NCBI GenBank assembly: GCA_023425025.1
Contig: JAFADG010000024.1
Location: forward strand, 1-64,000
Direction: 5' to 3'
Source: Bacillota bacterium
Lineage (GTDB): Bacteria > Bacillota > Clostridia > Christensenellales > Aristaeellaceae
Length of the DNA stretch: 64,000 nucleotides
Shown: positions 35,852-44,889 of the stretch, piece after piece
Numbering within the stretch: the stretch's first letter is position 1
Layout of the letters: the number at the start of each line of letters is the position of its first letter
Program-made: the position numbers and the translations under genes
Notes under the pieces: model-generated
The model's input: the letters and a program-made list of their open reading frames with translations, nothing else
Told to the model about the DNA's origin: nothing
Database searches by the model: none

Positions 35852-37663
35852 ATGAGCAAATTTAAAACTGTGATGCGGCGGCTGAGCATCAAGCACAAGA
35901 TTTTTATTTGCATTATTTTGATTTCCCTGGCGCCGCAATGCTTTCTTGTCGCCCACTTTTTTGAAAGCAGCAAATCCACCCTGGTGGAAACGACTCAGCG
36001 GGACATCTATCAGCTTGTACGGGTCAATAATGAACTGATCAATCAGCAATTATCCACCGTCCGGGACGCAACAATGAATATTCTGGTGGACGCCGACCTG
36101 TATGAGATATTCAGCGAAGCCAATTTCGGCGATGTGGTGGACCAGCCCACGGCGGAAAAATCCATTCACAAGGTGCTGATGAAGTATTTCGGCAGCCTAA
36201 GCTGCGTTCAGCAGGTGGACATCATCACCAGGCCGTACACCTATGCCATGAACACGCGGGTGGCCCAATACAAAGGCTTTTTTGAAAGCGAGCCTTACCG
36301 CGTGATCGCGCAAAAGGACGGCGGCATCGTATGGCTGAACAGGCAGGACATGACCCCCTTTCAGGTAAGCCGCACCTATCTTTCCTGCGCGCGCCTTTTG
36401 AATCTTGTCTACGTCGATGTTTCGGGCATAGGCAAGCCGCTGCCCAAGGATTATGAGCGGGCTGTGATCCGTGTGCTGTTTTCGGATGATTTTTTTACCG
36501 AGCGCCTTCAAAAGAATATCGCCAACTTGACGGACGCCGAGTACTATTTGATGGATCAAAACAGCGAAACGCTCATTTCCGGCGGCGATTATGCCAGCTT
36601 TGCCATGCGGCCCGAATGGTGGGCGCAGATCAAGGAGATGGATTCCGGCATGCTCAAGGTCACAACGGAAGGCAGGGAGCAGGCCGTTATCTGTTTTGAC
36701 AGGCTTGCGCAGCCGGGCTGGATGAGCCTTGCGGTTTTTTCGGTGGATACTCTGGCCAACGGTCTGACAAAAGGACTGCATGCCACCTTTATCGGTATTG
36801 TGGCCGTGCAGGTACTGGCATCCGTATTGGCGACGCTGCTGGCCATCTCCACGGTATCCAAGCGGATCAAGCGTCTCAACCAGGGGGTTGATTCCTTGAA
36901 AGCCGGCAACTTTGCGACGCAGATTGCCGACAACCGGCAGGACGAGTTCACCTACCTCGTGCAAAATTTTAATGGCATGAGCGCAACGCTGCGGCGGTTG
37001 ATCGATGAAAACTACAAGGTACGCTTAAGTGAGCAGGAGGCCAGGCTGCAAACGCTGATGATGCAGTTCAACCCACACTTCCTGTACAACACGCTAAACG
37101 TCATCAACTGGGTTGCTCTTCGGGGGAGCACAAAGAAGGCAAGCAGTCTCATTGTGTCCCTGTCGCGCATGCTGCGTTATACCTGCGACAACCGCCAGGA
37201 CCGCACGCGGTTTTCCGACGATATAGAGTGGCTCAAGCAATACCTGATGCTGATGGAAGCGCGCTTTGAAGGGCTCTTCACCGTGGAGTGGGACGTGCAG
37301 GAAGAATGCCTGCACTGCGAGCTGCCCAAGCTGTTCATGCAGCCGCTTTTGGAGAACAGCATCCTCCATGGGTTCGGCGACCGCAAGCAGGGCGGCCTCA
37401 TCCGCATTCGCGCCCGCATGGAAGGCGAAGACGTGGTCTGCCAGGTGGAGGACAACGGCACCGGCATGTCCTTTGAGCAAGCTGAGCGCGTTTTACGGGT
37501 AGAGGGTGAATCCATCGGGCTGTATAACACAAACAAACGGATTCAGCTGATGTTTGGCGAAGGCTATGGGTTATCGATCGTCAGCGCACAGGGCGGCGGC
37601 TGTACGGTCAGGGTCCGCATGCATGCCGGCGGCAATGAGCAGAACAAAACGCAAGGATACTAA
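35852..37663 (+). CDS. Sensor histidine kinase (YesM-like)
   Basis: This 603-residue membrane sensor has TM1 at about 16-38 (FICIILISLAPQCFLVAHFF), a large extracytoplasmic sensor domain (about 40-308), TM2 at about 310-332, and a HAMP linker. The HisKA_7TM-type phospho-acceptor H409 lies in FNPHFLYNTLNVI. The HATPase domain has the N-box PLLENSILHG and G-box VEDNGTGM. Architecture and motifs match YesM-family kinases that sense sugars or sugar-loaded binding proteins. It partners with the preceding response regulator and directly precedes a binding-protein gene. Confidence 0.93.
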   Translation: MSKFKTVMRRLSIKHKIFICIILISLAPQCFLVAHFFESSKSTLVETTQRDIYQLVRVNNELINQQLSTVRDATMNILVDADLYEIFSEANFGDVVDQPTAEKSIHKVLMKYFGSLSCVQQVDIITRPYTYAMNTRVAQYKGFFESEPYRVIAQKDGGIVWLNRQDMTPFQVSRTYLSCARLLNLVYVDVSGIGKPLPKDYERAVIRVLFSDDFFTERLQKNIANLTDAEYYLMDQNSETLISGGDYASFAMRPEWWAQIKEMDSGMLKVTTEGREQAVICFDRLAQPGWMSLAVFSVDTLANGLTKGLHATFIGIVAVQVLASVLATLLAISTVSKRIKRLNQGVDSLKAGNFATQIADNRQDEFTYLVQNFNGMSATLRRLIDENYKVRLSEQEARLQTLMMQFNPHFLYNTLNVINWVALRGSTKKASSLIVSLSRMLRYTCDNRQDRTRFSDDIEWLKQYLMLMEARFEGLFTVEWDVQEECLHCELPKLFMQPLLENSILHGFGDRKQGGLIRIRARMEGEDVVCQVEDNGTGMSFEQAERVLRVEGESIGLYNTNKRIQLMFGEGYGLSIVSAQGGGCTVRVRMHAGGNEQNKTQGY

Positions 37664-37674
37664 AATTTGATAGG

Positions 37675-37703
37675 TTGTTCCCCCATACCAATGAATCTAT
37701 AAT
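37675..37703 (+). promoter_or_regulatory. Promoter of the second sugar ABC operon
   Basis: TTGTTC (37675-37680) and a perfect TATAAT (37698-37703), 17 bases apart, lie in the 100-base gap after the kinase gene. The weak -35 fits activation by the response regulator. Confidence 0.6.
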
Positions 37704-37763
37704 GATACACAGAAGGATGCATCCAGACAAAAGGTTCAAACATGCGTTAAGGGGGATCATCAC

Positions 37764-39089
37764 ATGAAAAAGTGGATCTCGGTATTTCTTGCTGTGTTAA
37801 TGTCTTTGACCGTCTTTTCAGCTGCCCTGGCCGATACGATTGCGCTGCGGTTTGCCTACTGGGGCGGCGGCGCCGAAAAGCAGGCGATTGAAAACGCCAT
37901 CACCTCCTTTGAAGCCGCCAACCCCGGCGTGACCGTGGAAAGGCTGCACATCCCCGATGATTTTGCCACCAAGCTCAACGCCATGATCGCCGCCAATGAA
38001 GCGCCGGACGTTTGCTATTCCGGCCCTTGGAAGATCCAATTGGGCAAGGACGGCCTGATTTACAACTACAATGAAATCGCCCCGCTGGATCCCAGCATCT
38101 CCGCGGACGATGTCGCGGACTACTGCTGGTGGAACTGGTCCGCCGCCGAGAGCGCCGGCCCCTTCCAGGCCAGCGTGACGCCCAGCCTCATGTACAATGT
38201 GGATATGTTCAAGGATGCCGGTCTTGACCTGCCGCCCACCAAGGTGGAGGACGCCTGGACCTATGATGAAATGCTGGAAGTCGCCAAGAAGCTGACCCTT
38301 GACCGCAACGGCAACAACGCCGCCAGCCCGGACTTTGATCCCGAAAACATACAGCAGTTCGGCATTCAGGTCGGCCTTGGCTGGAACGCCTGGTATCCCT
38401 TCGTTCTTTCCAACGGCGGCAGCTATTTAAGCGAGGACGGCACCAAATTCACCCTGACCTCCCCCGAAGCGGTGGAAGCCATTCAAAAGCTGGCCGACCT
38501 GATCAACGTTTATCACGTCAGCCCCTCCCCCGCCCAGGCCTCTACGCTTCCCTCCAACTCCGTCTCCTTGCAGACAAGGCGCGTCGCCATGGTCATCAAC
38601 GGTTCCTGGACCCATGCCGACCTATCCCAGGCCGAAGACCTGAACTGGGGCGTAGGCGTGCTGCCCATCTTCAAGGAGTACAAGACCTTCTTCCACGGCG
38701 GCTCGCTGATCATCTTCAAGAGCACCAAGAACCTGGAAGCCGCGCTCAAGCTGCACAACTGGATCATCAACCCCGCCAATCAGCTGGAATTGCACCGCGG
38801 CCTGTGGATGCCTCAACTCAAGAGTTGGTACACCGATCCTGAAAAGATCAAGCTGTGGGCCGAGGAAGGCACGCCGGGCCGCCCGGTGGGATTCCAGGAT
38901 GCCGTGATGCGTTCCACCTTTGAGCATGCCGCCCCCGCGCCGGAAAACAACGTGAACAACTTCGCGGAGATCGACGCCATCGTATGGCCCGCGCTGGATA
39001 ACGTATGGAACGGTTCCATGACGGCCCAGGATGCGCTCAATGGCATTGCCGACCAGGTCGCGCCTTTGGTTGCCGGTTGGTCATATTAA
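37764..39089 (+). CDS. ABC sugar transporter, solute-binding protein 2
   Basis: This 441-residue family 1 solute-binding protein has a signal peptide (KKWISVFLAVLMSLTVFSAA, cleavage near ALA-DT) and no lipobox cysteine. The mature start LRFAYWGGGAEKQAIENAI and the block INGSWTHADL are typical of sugar binders. It follows the YesM/YesN pair and precedes two permeases, a GH172 and a GH32. The ligand is therefore probably a fructofuranose-containing oligosaccharide, which is inferred only from the enzymes nearby. Confidence 0.9.
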   Translation: MKKWISVFLAVLMSLTVFSAALADTIALRFAYWGGGAEKQAIENAITSFEAANPGVTVERLHIPDDFATKLNAMIAANEAPDVCYSGPWKIQLGKDGLIYNYNEIAPLDPSISADDVADYCWWNWSAAESAGPFQASVTPSLMYNVDMFKDAGLDLPPTKVEDAWTYDEMLEVAKKLTLDRNGNNAASPDFDPENIQQFGIQVGLGWNAWYPFVLSNGGSYLSEDGTKFTLTSPEAVEAIQKLADLINVYHVSPSPAQASTLPSNSVSLQTRRVAMVINGSWTHADLSQAEDLNWGVGVLPIFKEYKTFFHGGSLIIFKSTKNLEAALKLHNWIINPANQLELHRGLWMPQLKSWYTDPEKIKLWAEEGTPGRPVGFQDAVMRSTFEHAAPAPENNVNNFAEIDAIVWPALDNVWNGSMTAQDALNGIADQVAPLVAGWSY

Positions 39090-39276
39090 TCAGCATAATT
39101 CTGCCAGCTAATCGTACACCTGCACGAATCACCAAGAAGATGGCGTTCGAAGGTTTCCAAATGGCGATCGGAAAGCCCTTTGGGCGCATCCGAAGATGCG
39201 AAGTCCTTCTTCATTGAGTGTAGCATCAGAATGAATGTATCCTTAGTATGACAGCACCATCACCCAAATCCATACG

Positions 39277-39308
39277 ATGGCCTGCGGTTTCCCATGGCCG
39301 CAGGCCAT
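39277..39308 (+). terminator. Partial terminator between binding protein 2 and its permeases
   Basis: ATGGCCTGCGG pairs with CCGCAGGCCAT over 11 bases around a 10-base loop, followed by TGTTTT. It is placed just before the ribosome site of the permease gene, so it should act as an attenuator. Confidence 0.75.
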
Positions 39309-39331
39309 TGTTTTCAAGGAGGCGACAATCA

Positions 39332-40255
39332 ATGATTGCCGGACCGGCGATAAAGGCAACTATAAGGAGCAGCATGCGCACGCGTGAAAACCGTGCCGGA
39401 TGGCTGTTCGCGATGCCCGCTGTGCTGGGCTTCGCGATTTTTGTGTTAGGTCCGATGGCTGCCAGTTTTTTTTACAGCCTGACGGATTACAGCATCAGCG
39501 GCAAATGGTCGTTTATCGGGTTTGCCAACTACCAGAACATGTTTTCGGGTGAGGACATCTATTTCTATAAAGCGCTGGGCGTGACCACAAAATATGTATT
39601 GATGAGCGTGCCGCTGAAGATCGTTTATTCCTTTCTGCTGGCCATGCTCCTGAACCAGAATATACGCGGAAAGTCCGTCTTCCGCACAATTTTCTATCTG
39701 CCCACCATTGTGCCGACGGTGGCCATCTCCATGATCTGGCTTTGGCTGCTCAACCCGGATTTTGGCCTGGTGAACCAAATGCTGCGGGCTGCGGGATTGC
39801 CTGCCGGCAAGTGGATCTATGCCAAGGAAAGCGTTATCCCTTCCCTGGCGGTCATGAGCGTTTGGACCACAGGTACCATTACCATCGTGTTTTTGGCCGG
39901 GCTGCAGGATATACCAAGGCACCTGTATGAGGCGATGTCCCTGGACGGCGCCGGCGCAGCCAGCCGGTTCCGGCATGTCACCGTCCCCATGATGACGCCC
40001 ACGATTTTCTTTAACCTGTGCACCACGCTGATCGGCTCCTTCCAGGTGTTTTCCGAGGCCTATATCATGACCAACGGCGGGCCGGACAACGCCAGCCTGT
40101 TCTATGTATTTTACCTGTACCGCGAAGCCTTTACCTACAGCCGCATGGGCAGCGCCTGCGCCATCGCCTGGGTATTGTTTCTGATCATACTGGCGGTTAC
40201 GGTGCTGGTATTCAAATCTTCCGATAAATGGGTGTTCTATGAGGGGGGGCGCTGA
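39332..40255 (+). CDS. ABC sugar transporter permease 1 (second system)
   Basis: This 307-residue CUT1 permease has its first helix in WLFAMPAVLGFAIFVLGPMA and the EAA loop in YEAMSLDGAGAASRFRHVTV. The ATG at 39332 is 9 bases after AAGGAGG. The frame is open upstream but has no ribosome site there. It forms the channel with the next gene. Confidence 0.91.
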   Translation: MIAGPAIKATIRSSMRTRENRAGWLFAMPAVLGFAIFVLGPMAASFFYSLTDYSISGKWSFIGFANYQNMFSGEDIYFYKALGVTTKYVLMSVPLKIVYSFLLAMLLNQNIRGKSVFRTIFYLPTIVPTVAISMIWLWLLNPDFGLVNQMLRAAGLPAGKWIYAKESVIPSLAVMSVWTTGTITIVFLAGLQDIPRHLYEAMSLDGAGAASRFRHVTVPMMTPTIFFNLCTTLIGSFQVFSEAYIMTNGGPDNASLFYVFYLYREAFTYSRMGSACAIAWVLFLIILAVTVLVFKSSDKWVFYEGGR

Positions 40256-40257
40256 GC

Positions 40258-41100
40258 ATGATGACGGGCAGGATGCGCAAAATCACCTGGAAGGTTTTGG
40301 TATACGTTTTGCTTTTGGCCGGCGCCTTTTTCTCATTGGTGCCGCTTTACTGGCTGATACGTTCTTCTCTGATGTCCATGTCCCAAATCTTTCAATTGCC
40401 GCCCATCTGGATCCCAAATCCGCTTCGCTTCAGCAACTATACCAAGGCGTTCAGCGTTGTCACCTTTGGCCGGTATTATCTGAACACCGCCATCATTGTG
40501 CTGGGTGTCGTGTCCGGGACCGTGATCACCAGTTCTCTTTGCGCCTATGCTTTCGCCAGGCTGCGCTGGAGGGGCCGCGGCATCATGTTTGCCTGCCTCA
40601 TTTCCAGCATGATGCTGCCCTTTGCCGTCACCATGATCCCGCTGTTTGTGGGCTGGAGCAAGCTTGGCCTGAGCAATACCTATGTGCCGCTGATTCTGCC
40701 GGCCTGGTTCGGCGGCGGCGCGTACAACATATTCCTTTTGCGTCAGTTCTATATGACCATCCCGCGGGAATTGGACGAATCCGCCTTTGTGGACGGCGCG
40801 GGCTACTTTACCATCTATCGCAGCATCCTGCTGCCCTTAACGCAGCCAGCGCTGATCGTGGTGGGCATCTTTGCCTTCATGGGCAGCTGGAACGACTTCC
40901 TTGGCCCGCTAATCTATTTGAGCAGTTCGACGAAATATACGGTATCGCTGGGCCTTCGAATGTTCCAGGGCATGTATAACGCCGAGTGGCACCTGATGAT
41001 GGCAGCCTCCGCCGCGGCGCTGCTGCCGGTCATTGTCGTCTTCTTTGTCGGGCAGCGATATTTTATCGAAGGCATCACACTGACCGGCATCAAGGGCTAA
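40258..41100 (+). CDS. ABC sugar transporter permease 2 (second system)
   Basis: This 280-residue CUT1 permease has its first helix in VLVYVLLLAGAFFSLVPLYW and the EAA-type loop in LDESAFVDGAGYFTIYRSIL. The C-terminus VGQRYFIEGITLTGIKG is diagnostic. It starts 2 bases after the previous stop. As with the first system there is no ATPase gene beside it, so a shared ATPase is probable. Confidence 0.91.
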   Translation: MMTGRMRKITWKVLVYVLLLAGAFFSLVPLYWLIRSSLMSMSQIFQLPPIWIPNPLRFSNYTKAFSVVTFGRYYLNTAIIVLGVVSGTVITSSLCAYAFARLRWRGRGIMFACLISSMMLPFAVTMIPLFVGWSKLGLSNTYVPLILPAWFGGGAYNIFLLRQFYMTIPRELDESAFVDGAGYFTIYRSILLPLTQPALIVVGIFAFMGSWNDFLGPLIYLSSSTKYTVSLGLRMFQGMYNAEWHLMMAASAAALLPVIVVFFVGQRYFIEGITLTGIKG

Positions 41101-41127
41101 ACATTACATCAACAGGGGGAAAAGATC

Positions 41128-42705
41128 ATGGAGCTTACCTACCAGGATCTGCTGGGCCGGCTGACCGACCTTCATGCGCTGAGCGTGCCGCCGGTCCCCG
41201 GCGAAAGGAGTGGCTGCTTTTCCAGCTTCGACAGGCGCTCGCAGTATTCAGTTGAAGAAGACCGCTATCTGGATTGGGACGCCAACGACGACGGCCGCGG
41301 CTATATACGAAAGCAGGAGGACGGCAGCGTCGTGGCGCTGGAATTAAGCGGCCCCGGCGTGATCTGGCGCAGTTGGTCCGCGATGCCGGGAAGCGGCCAC
41401 ATCCGCGTCTATCTGGACGGAGCGCTTTGCGTGGACACACCCTTCCTCCGCTATTTTACCGGCTTTGGCACGGACTTCGCCCCTTTGAACGTGCCCGACG
41501 TGTGCCCCCATATTTCCCGCGGGTACAACAGCTTTATCCCCATCCCCTTTCAAAGCGCCATCCGCATTGAGCTTGCGCCGGATTGGGGCGCGTATTTCCA
41601 TTTCACGTACACGCTGTTTCCCAAGGGTACCCGCATGCCTGCCTACAGCGACCTTTATACCAGGCCGGGCCGTATTGCGCTGGCCAAGCTGGATCGGTCG
41701 CTGCACCTGCGCGGCATCCATGAATTTGCGCCGAACGCCGCGGCCGTTGTCGGCGCGGGATGCAGCGAGACGCTGTTTGAAGCGGCCGGCGAGGGCGCCA
41801 TATCCCGTTTTCAGCTGCGGCTTTTGGATAAAAAGCAAGCCGGGCATCTGCTCATCAAGATGTATTGGGATGGTGAGAAGGAGCCCTCTGTCTGTGCGCC
41901 GGTGTGCGACTTTTTTGGGACCTCCATCGATATGAACCCCTTCAGCACATGGCTGAGCGGCTTTTGCGGCGGCGCCTTCTACGCAAGATGGCATATGCCC
42001 TTTGCAAACGGGGCCCGCATCGAGATTGAAAATATTGGCTTAGAACCTGCAGCCGTGGAAGCGAATGTGGAAACCATTGAATGCCCAGATGCCAAAGAGC
42101 TCCTGCGCTTTCACGCCAAGTGGCACCGGGATCACTTTGACGGCCTTGACCGGGCGCAGTTTGCGCCCGGCGGGCAGCGCTTTCCCGACTGGCCGGTCCT
42201 TCGCGTCTGTAAAAGCGCGGGCCGTTTTTGCGGCATGCATCTGCGCCTTTTGGATACCTGGCACTATCCCGGCGGTATGAAACGGGACGAGTGGTGGTTT
42301 GGCTATGACGGCTGCGAAAGGCTGGATTGGTGGTGGGGCGAGGGCGATGAGAAATTCTTTGTCGACGGCGAAAAATTCCCCTCCACCTTTGGCACCGGCA
42401 GCGAGGATTACTTTGGTTATGCCTGGGCTGCCGAGCCGCCCTTCGCGCTGTTTGACTCTCCCTTTGCGGCCATGAGCGCCATGCCGCTTAATGGCAACGG
42501 CGTCACCAGCGTCTGCCGCTTTCACGTATGCGATAATGTGCCTTTCCAAGATTCCTTTGAGGCGTTTATCGAAAAGTACAAAGGCAATACTTGGGGTGAA
42601 GATAACCGCTGCCTGTACAGCGCCACCGCGTTCTTTTATCAAGCGCCCGGCAAAAGCGACGGCTATCCCGCGCCTGCGCCGGCTGAATTGGAGGAATTGG
42701 TATGA
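41128..42705 (+). CDS. GH172 (DUF2961) hydrolase 3, long form
   Basis: This 525-residue GH172 enzyme has no signal peptide. It is about 160 residues longer than the two copies at 29-32 kb. The N-terminal jelly roll carries SGPGVIWRSWSAMPG and the second half YWDGEKEPSVCAPVCDFF. The catalytic-type motif WGEGDEKFFVDGEKF...GTGSEDYF places the probable pair at E405 and E426. Their 21-residue spacing matches that of the family's characterised difructose-dianhydride-I enzyme. The stop overlaps the GH32 start as ATGA, giving a coupled GH172-GH32 pair. I infer a difructose anhydride or related fructoside as substrate; a D-arabinofuranoside is the main alternative. Confidence 0.87.
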   Translation: MELTYQDLLGRLTDLHALSVPPVPGERSGCFSSFDRRSQYSVEEDRYLDWDANDDGRGYIRKQEDGSVVALELSGPGVIWRSWSAMPGSGHIRVYLDGALCVDTPFLRYFTGFGTDFAPLNVPDVCPHISRGYNSFIPIPFQSAIRIELAPDWGAYFHFTYTLFPKGTRMPAYSDLYTRPGRIALAKLDRSLHLRGIHEFAPNAAAVVGAGCSETLFEAAGEGAISRFQLRLLDKKQAGHLLIKMYWDGEKEPSVCAPVCDFFGTSIDMNPFSTWLSGFCGGAFYARWHMPFANGARIEIENIGLEPAAVEANVETIECPDAKELLRFHAKWHRDHFDGLDRAQFAPGGQRFPDWPVLRVCKSAGRFCGMHLRLLDTWHYPGGMKRDEWWFGYDGCERLDWWWGEGDEKFFVDGEKFPSTFGTGSEDYFGYAWAAEPPFALFDSPFAAMSAMPLNGNGVTSVCRFHVCDNVPFQDSFEAFIEKYKGNTWGEDNRCLYSATAFFYQAPGKSDGYPAPAPAELEELV

Positions 42706-44054
42706 GCAAATGGATTCAGGAAAAACGGCCCACGCTGCATTTCGCGCCGCAAAAGGGCTGGATCAACGACCCGAACGGGCTGATCTACGATGGAAAGCAA
42801 TATCACCTGTTTGCGCAGCACAATCCAAGCGACACTGTCTGGGGGCCTATGCATTGGCTCCACGCGGTCAGCGACGACCTTCTTCATTGGAAGGAGCTGG
42901 GCATCGCCCTGTATCCCAATGAGCTCGGCACCATTTTTTCAGGCAGCGCGGTCATCGATGCGGAAAACACCGCGGGCTTTGGCACCGGCGCAATGATCGC
43001 CATGTATACCCAGCACGGCGAGCGCGAAAGCCAGGGCATCGCCTCTTCTTTGGACAGCGTGCACTTTACGCCGTACGCGGGCAATCCGGTCATCGAAAAT
43101 CCCGGCATCGCGGATTTCCGCGATCCCAAGGTATTCTGGAACGCCAAGGACCGCTGCTGGTCCATGGCGCTGGCGGCCAGGGACTGTATCGAATTCTACC
43201 GTTCAAAAGACATGCGCGCATGGGAAAAAACCGGCGCCTTTGGCCAACAGGAAAGCCATTACGGCGATGTTTTTGAATGCCCGGATTTGTTTCCCCTGAC
43301 GGCGCCGGATGGCCGGATCCTGTGGGTGCTGCTTGTCAGCATGGCCGCGCCGGCGGAAATGGGCGGCGGCCGGATGCAGTATTACCTGGGCGAATTCGAC
43401 GGCGCAACCTTCCGCAAGCTTCCGGAGCAGACCCAGGCGTATTGGGTGGATACCGGGTTTGACAACTATGCCGGCGTCACCTACTTCGGCACACCTGAAA
43501 GGGTCTTTTTGGGATGGGCGGCCAGCCCGACCTACGCGGGCAATGTCCCGGCGGGCGAATACCGCGGCTGCATGACGCTGCCCCGCAGGCTGTCCCTTGT
43601 TGATACCCCTGCCGAGGTGCGCCTGGCCGCCGAACCCATGGTGCAAGCCAAAAAGTACACACCCATCCCGGATGGCGCAAAGGTTCCCCTGGGCGCGTTT
43701 GAACTGAAAATAAAGGCGGACGGGCCTTTTGAAGTAAGGCTTGTCAACCGTCTGGGCCAGGAGCTGCGTTTTGGGCTGGACGAAAGCAACCGCATTTATA
43801 CCGACCGCACAAAAGCCGGCGCCTCGGAATTTGACGCGCACTATGCCAGCCCCCTGTTCAGCGTTACTAGCACGCCGCGCCTTCTTAATGGCCCTATGAA
43901 AATGCGGCTGATTTTGGATCACACCCTGGCGGAGCTGTACGCGGACAAGGGTACCTACGTTCATTCCGCGCTTGTTTTCCCCGCGGCCAAGTACACCAAG
44001 ATCCGCTTTACCGGGAAGGTGGATGTGCAGGCCGCTTCGCTGCAAAACCGGTAA
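42702..44054 (+). CDS. GH32 beta-fructofuranosidase-type hydrolase
   Basis: This 450-residue cytoplasmic GH32 enzyme (invertase, levanase, inulinase family) has a five-bladed propeller followed by a C-terminal beta-sandwich from about 320. The catalytic residues are plain: nucleophile D23 in WINDPNG, stabiliser D141 in FRDPK, and acid/base E192 in ECPDLF. The protein starts within the end of the GH172 gene, so translation is coupled. It would release fructose from the product of the GH172 enzyme or from imported inulin/levan oligomers. Without a signal peptide it acts after import. Confidence 0.93.
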   Translation: MSKWIQEKRPTLHFAPQKGWINDPNGLIYDGKQYHLFAQHNPSDTVWGPMHWLHAVSDDLLHWKELGIALYPNELGTIFSGSAVIDAENTAGFGTGAMIAMYTQHGERESQGIASSLDSVHFTPYAGNPVIENPGIADFRDPKVFWNAKDRCWSMALAARDCIEFYRSKDMRAWEKTGAFGQQESHYGDVFECPDLFPLTAPDGRILWVLLVSMAAPAEMGGGRMQYYLGEFDGATFRKLPEQTQAYWVDTGFDNYAGVTYFGTPERVFLGWAASPTYAGNVPAGEYRGCMTLPRRLSLVDTPAEVRLAAEPMVQAKKYTPIPDGAKVPLGAFELKIKADGPFEVRLVNRLGQELRFGLDESNRIYTDRTKAGASEFDAHYASPLFSVTSTPRLLNGPMKMRLILDHTLAELYADKGTYVHSALVFPAAKYTKIRFTGKVDVQAASLQNR

Positions 44055-44081
44055 AGCGGAAGCAAGTCCTTACCAAAAGCA

Positions 44082-44117
44082 AAAGAGGACATCCTTCAGC
44101 GTGATGCCCTCTTTTTT
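44082..44117 (+). terminator. Intrinsic terminator after GH32
   Basis: AAAGAGG-CATC pairs with GATG-CCTCTTT with one mismatch, followed by a T-run. It also faces the end of the minus-strand GH25 gene and may serve both. Confidence 0.78.
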
Positions 44118-44151
44118 GTATGCCGTAGGAACGCAATGGCTTTGCGTGCGC

Positions 44152-44889
44152 CTACGGAAACTCCCTTTCAAACGCTTCCTTTGTTCCATCATAGAGATTC
44201 ATGTCGATATGGCGTTCAACACCGCTATAGCCTTTCAACACCATCCGGTCCGAATACTGCCAGAAGGTCCAGTCCTTCACGGCAGGATAGGTGTAAACAC
44301 TGCGTATCCACAGCGGATAATCCTCATATCGTTCGTCCAGGTACAGGTCATATGCCGCTTGTGTGGCGTACAGAATGGGCTTTGCGCCATATTCCGCTTC
44401 CAGCGCGTTCAGCATCGCGGTAAGCTCCGTCCAAACCTCATCCGCCAGCTTGGGCGTGCGCTTATATTGCCCGTACATCTCTATGTCCACTACGGGCGGC
44501 AGCATGCCCTCCAGCCGGTTCACGGTGGACAAAAAATTTTCCGCCTGCGTGCTGCCGGGGCTGTCGAAGCTGAAAAAGTGATACGCGCCAAGCTTCAGCC
44601 CGGTCCCGGCCGCATGCTCCCAATTATATACAAAGCGGGGATCCACATATTGGCTACCCTCTGTCGCCTTGATGAACGCAAAGGAGATACCTTGTTTGGA
44701 AAGCAGCGGCCAGTCGATTTCTCCCTGGTATTCCGACACGTCCACGCCCCGAACAGGATATTTTTCCTTGGATGGGTCATTGAACTGCAAAATACCCAAG
44801 TGAAGAAGCAAAGCGATACAGGCCGCGCTGGCCAACAAAAGCGCAGTTCCCATGAAAGCAATTCGCTTTCTCTTTTTGGTGTTCATCAT
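44152..44889 (-). CDS. Membrane-anchored GH25 lysozyme-like muramidase
   Basis: This 245-residue protein has an N-terminal membrane anchor (about 8-30: IAFMGTALLLASAACIALLL) and a GH25 catalytic domain outside the membrane. The motifs GVDVSEYQGEIDWP, FAFIKATEGSQYVDP and VVDIEMY (catalytic Asp-Glu pair) and FWQYSD are all present. GH25 enzymes cleave the MurNAc-GlcNAc bond of peptidoglycan. The ATG at 44889 overlaps the stop of the upstream methyltransferase; a second ATG follows at once. Confidence 0.92.
   Translation of the reverse strand: MMNTKKRKRIAFMGTALLLASAACIALLLHLGILQFNDPSKEKYPVRGVDVSEYQGEIDWPLLSKQGISFAFIKATEGSQYVDPRFVYNWEHAAGTGLKLGAYHFFSFDSPGSTQAENFLSTVNRLEGMLPPVVDIEMYGQYKRTPKLADEVWTELTAMLNALEAEYGAKPILYATQAAYDLYLDERYEDYPLWIRSVYTYPAVKDWTFWQYSDRMVLKGYSGVERHIDMNLYDGTKEAFEREFP

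Noticed and set aside
34315..44054. Link of the second sugar operon to the LacI regulon
   Set aside because: I found no TGRCATCGATGYCA-like palindrome at its promoters, and it has its own two-component pair.
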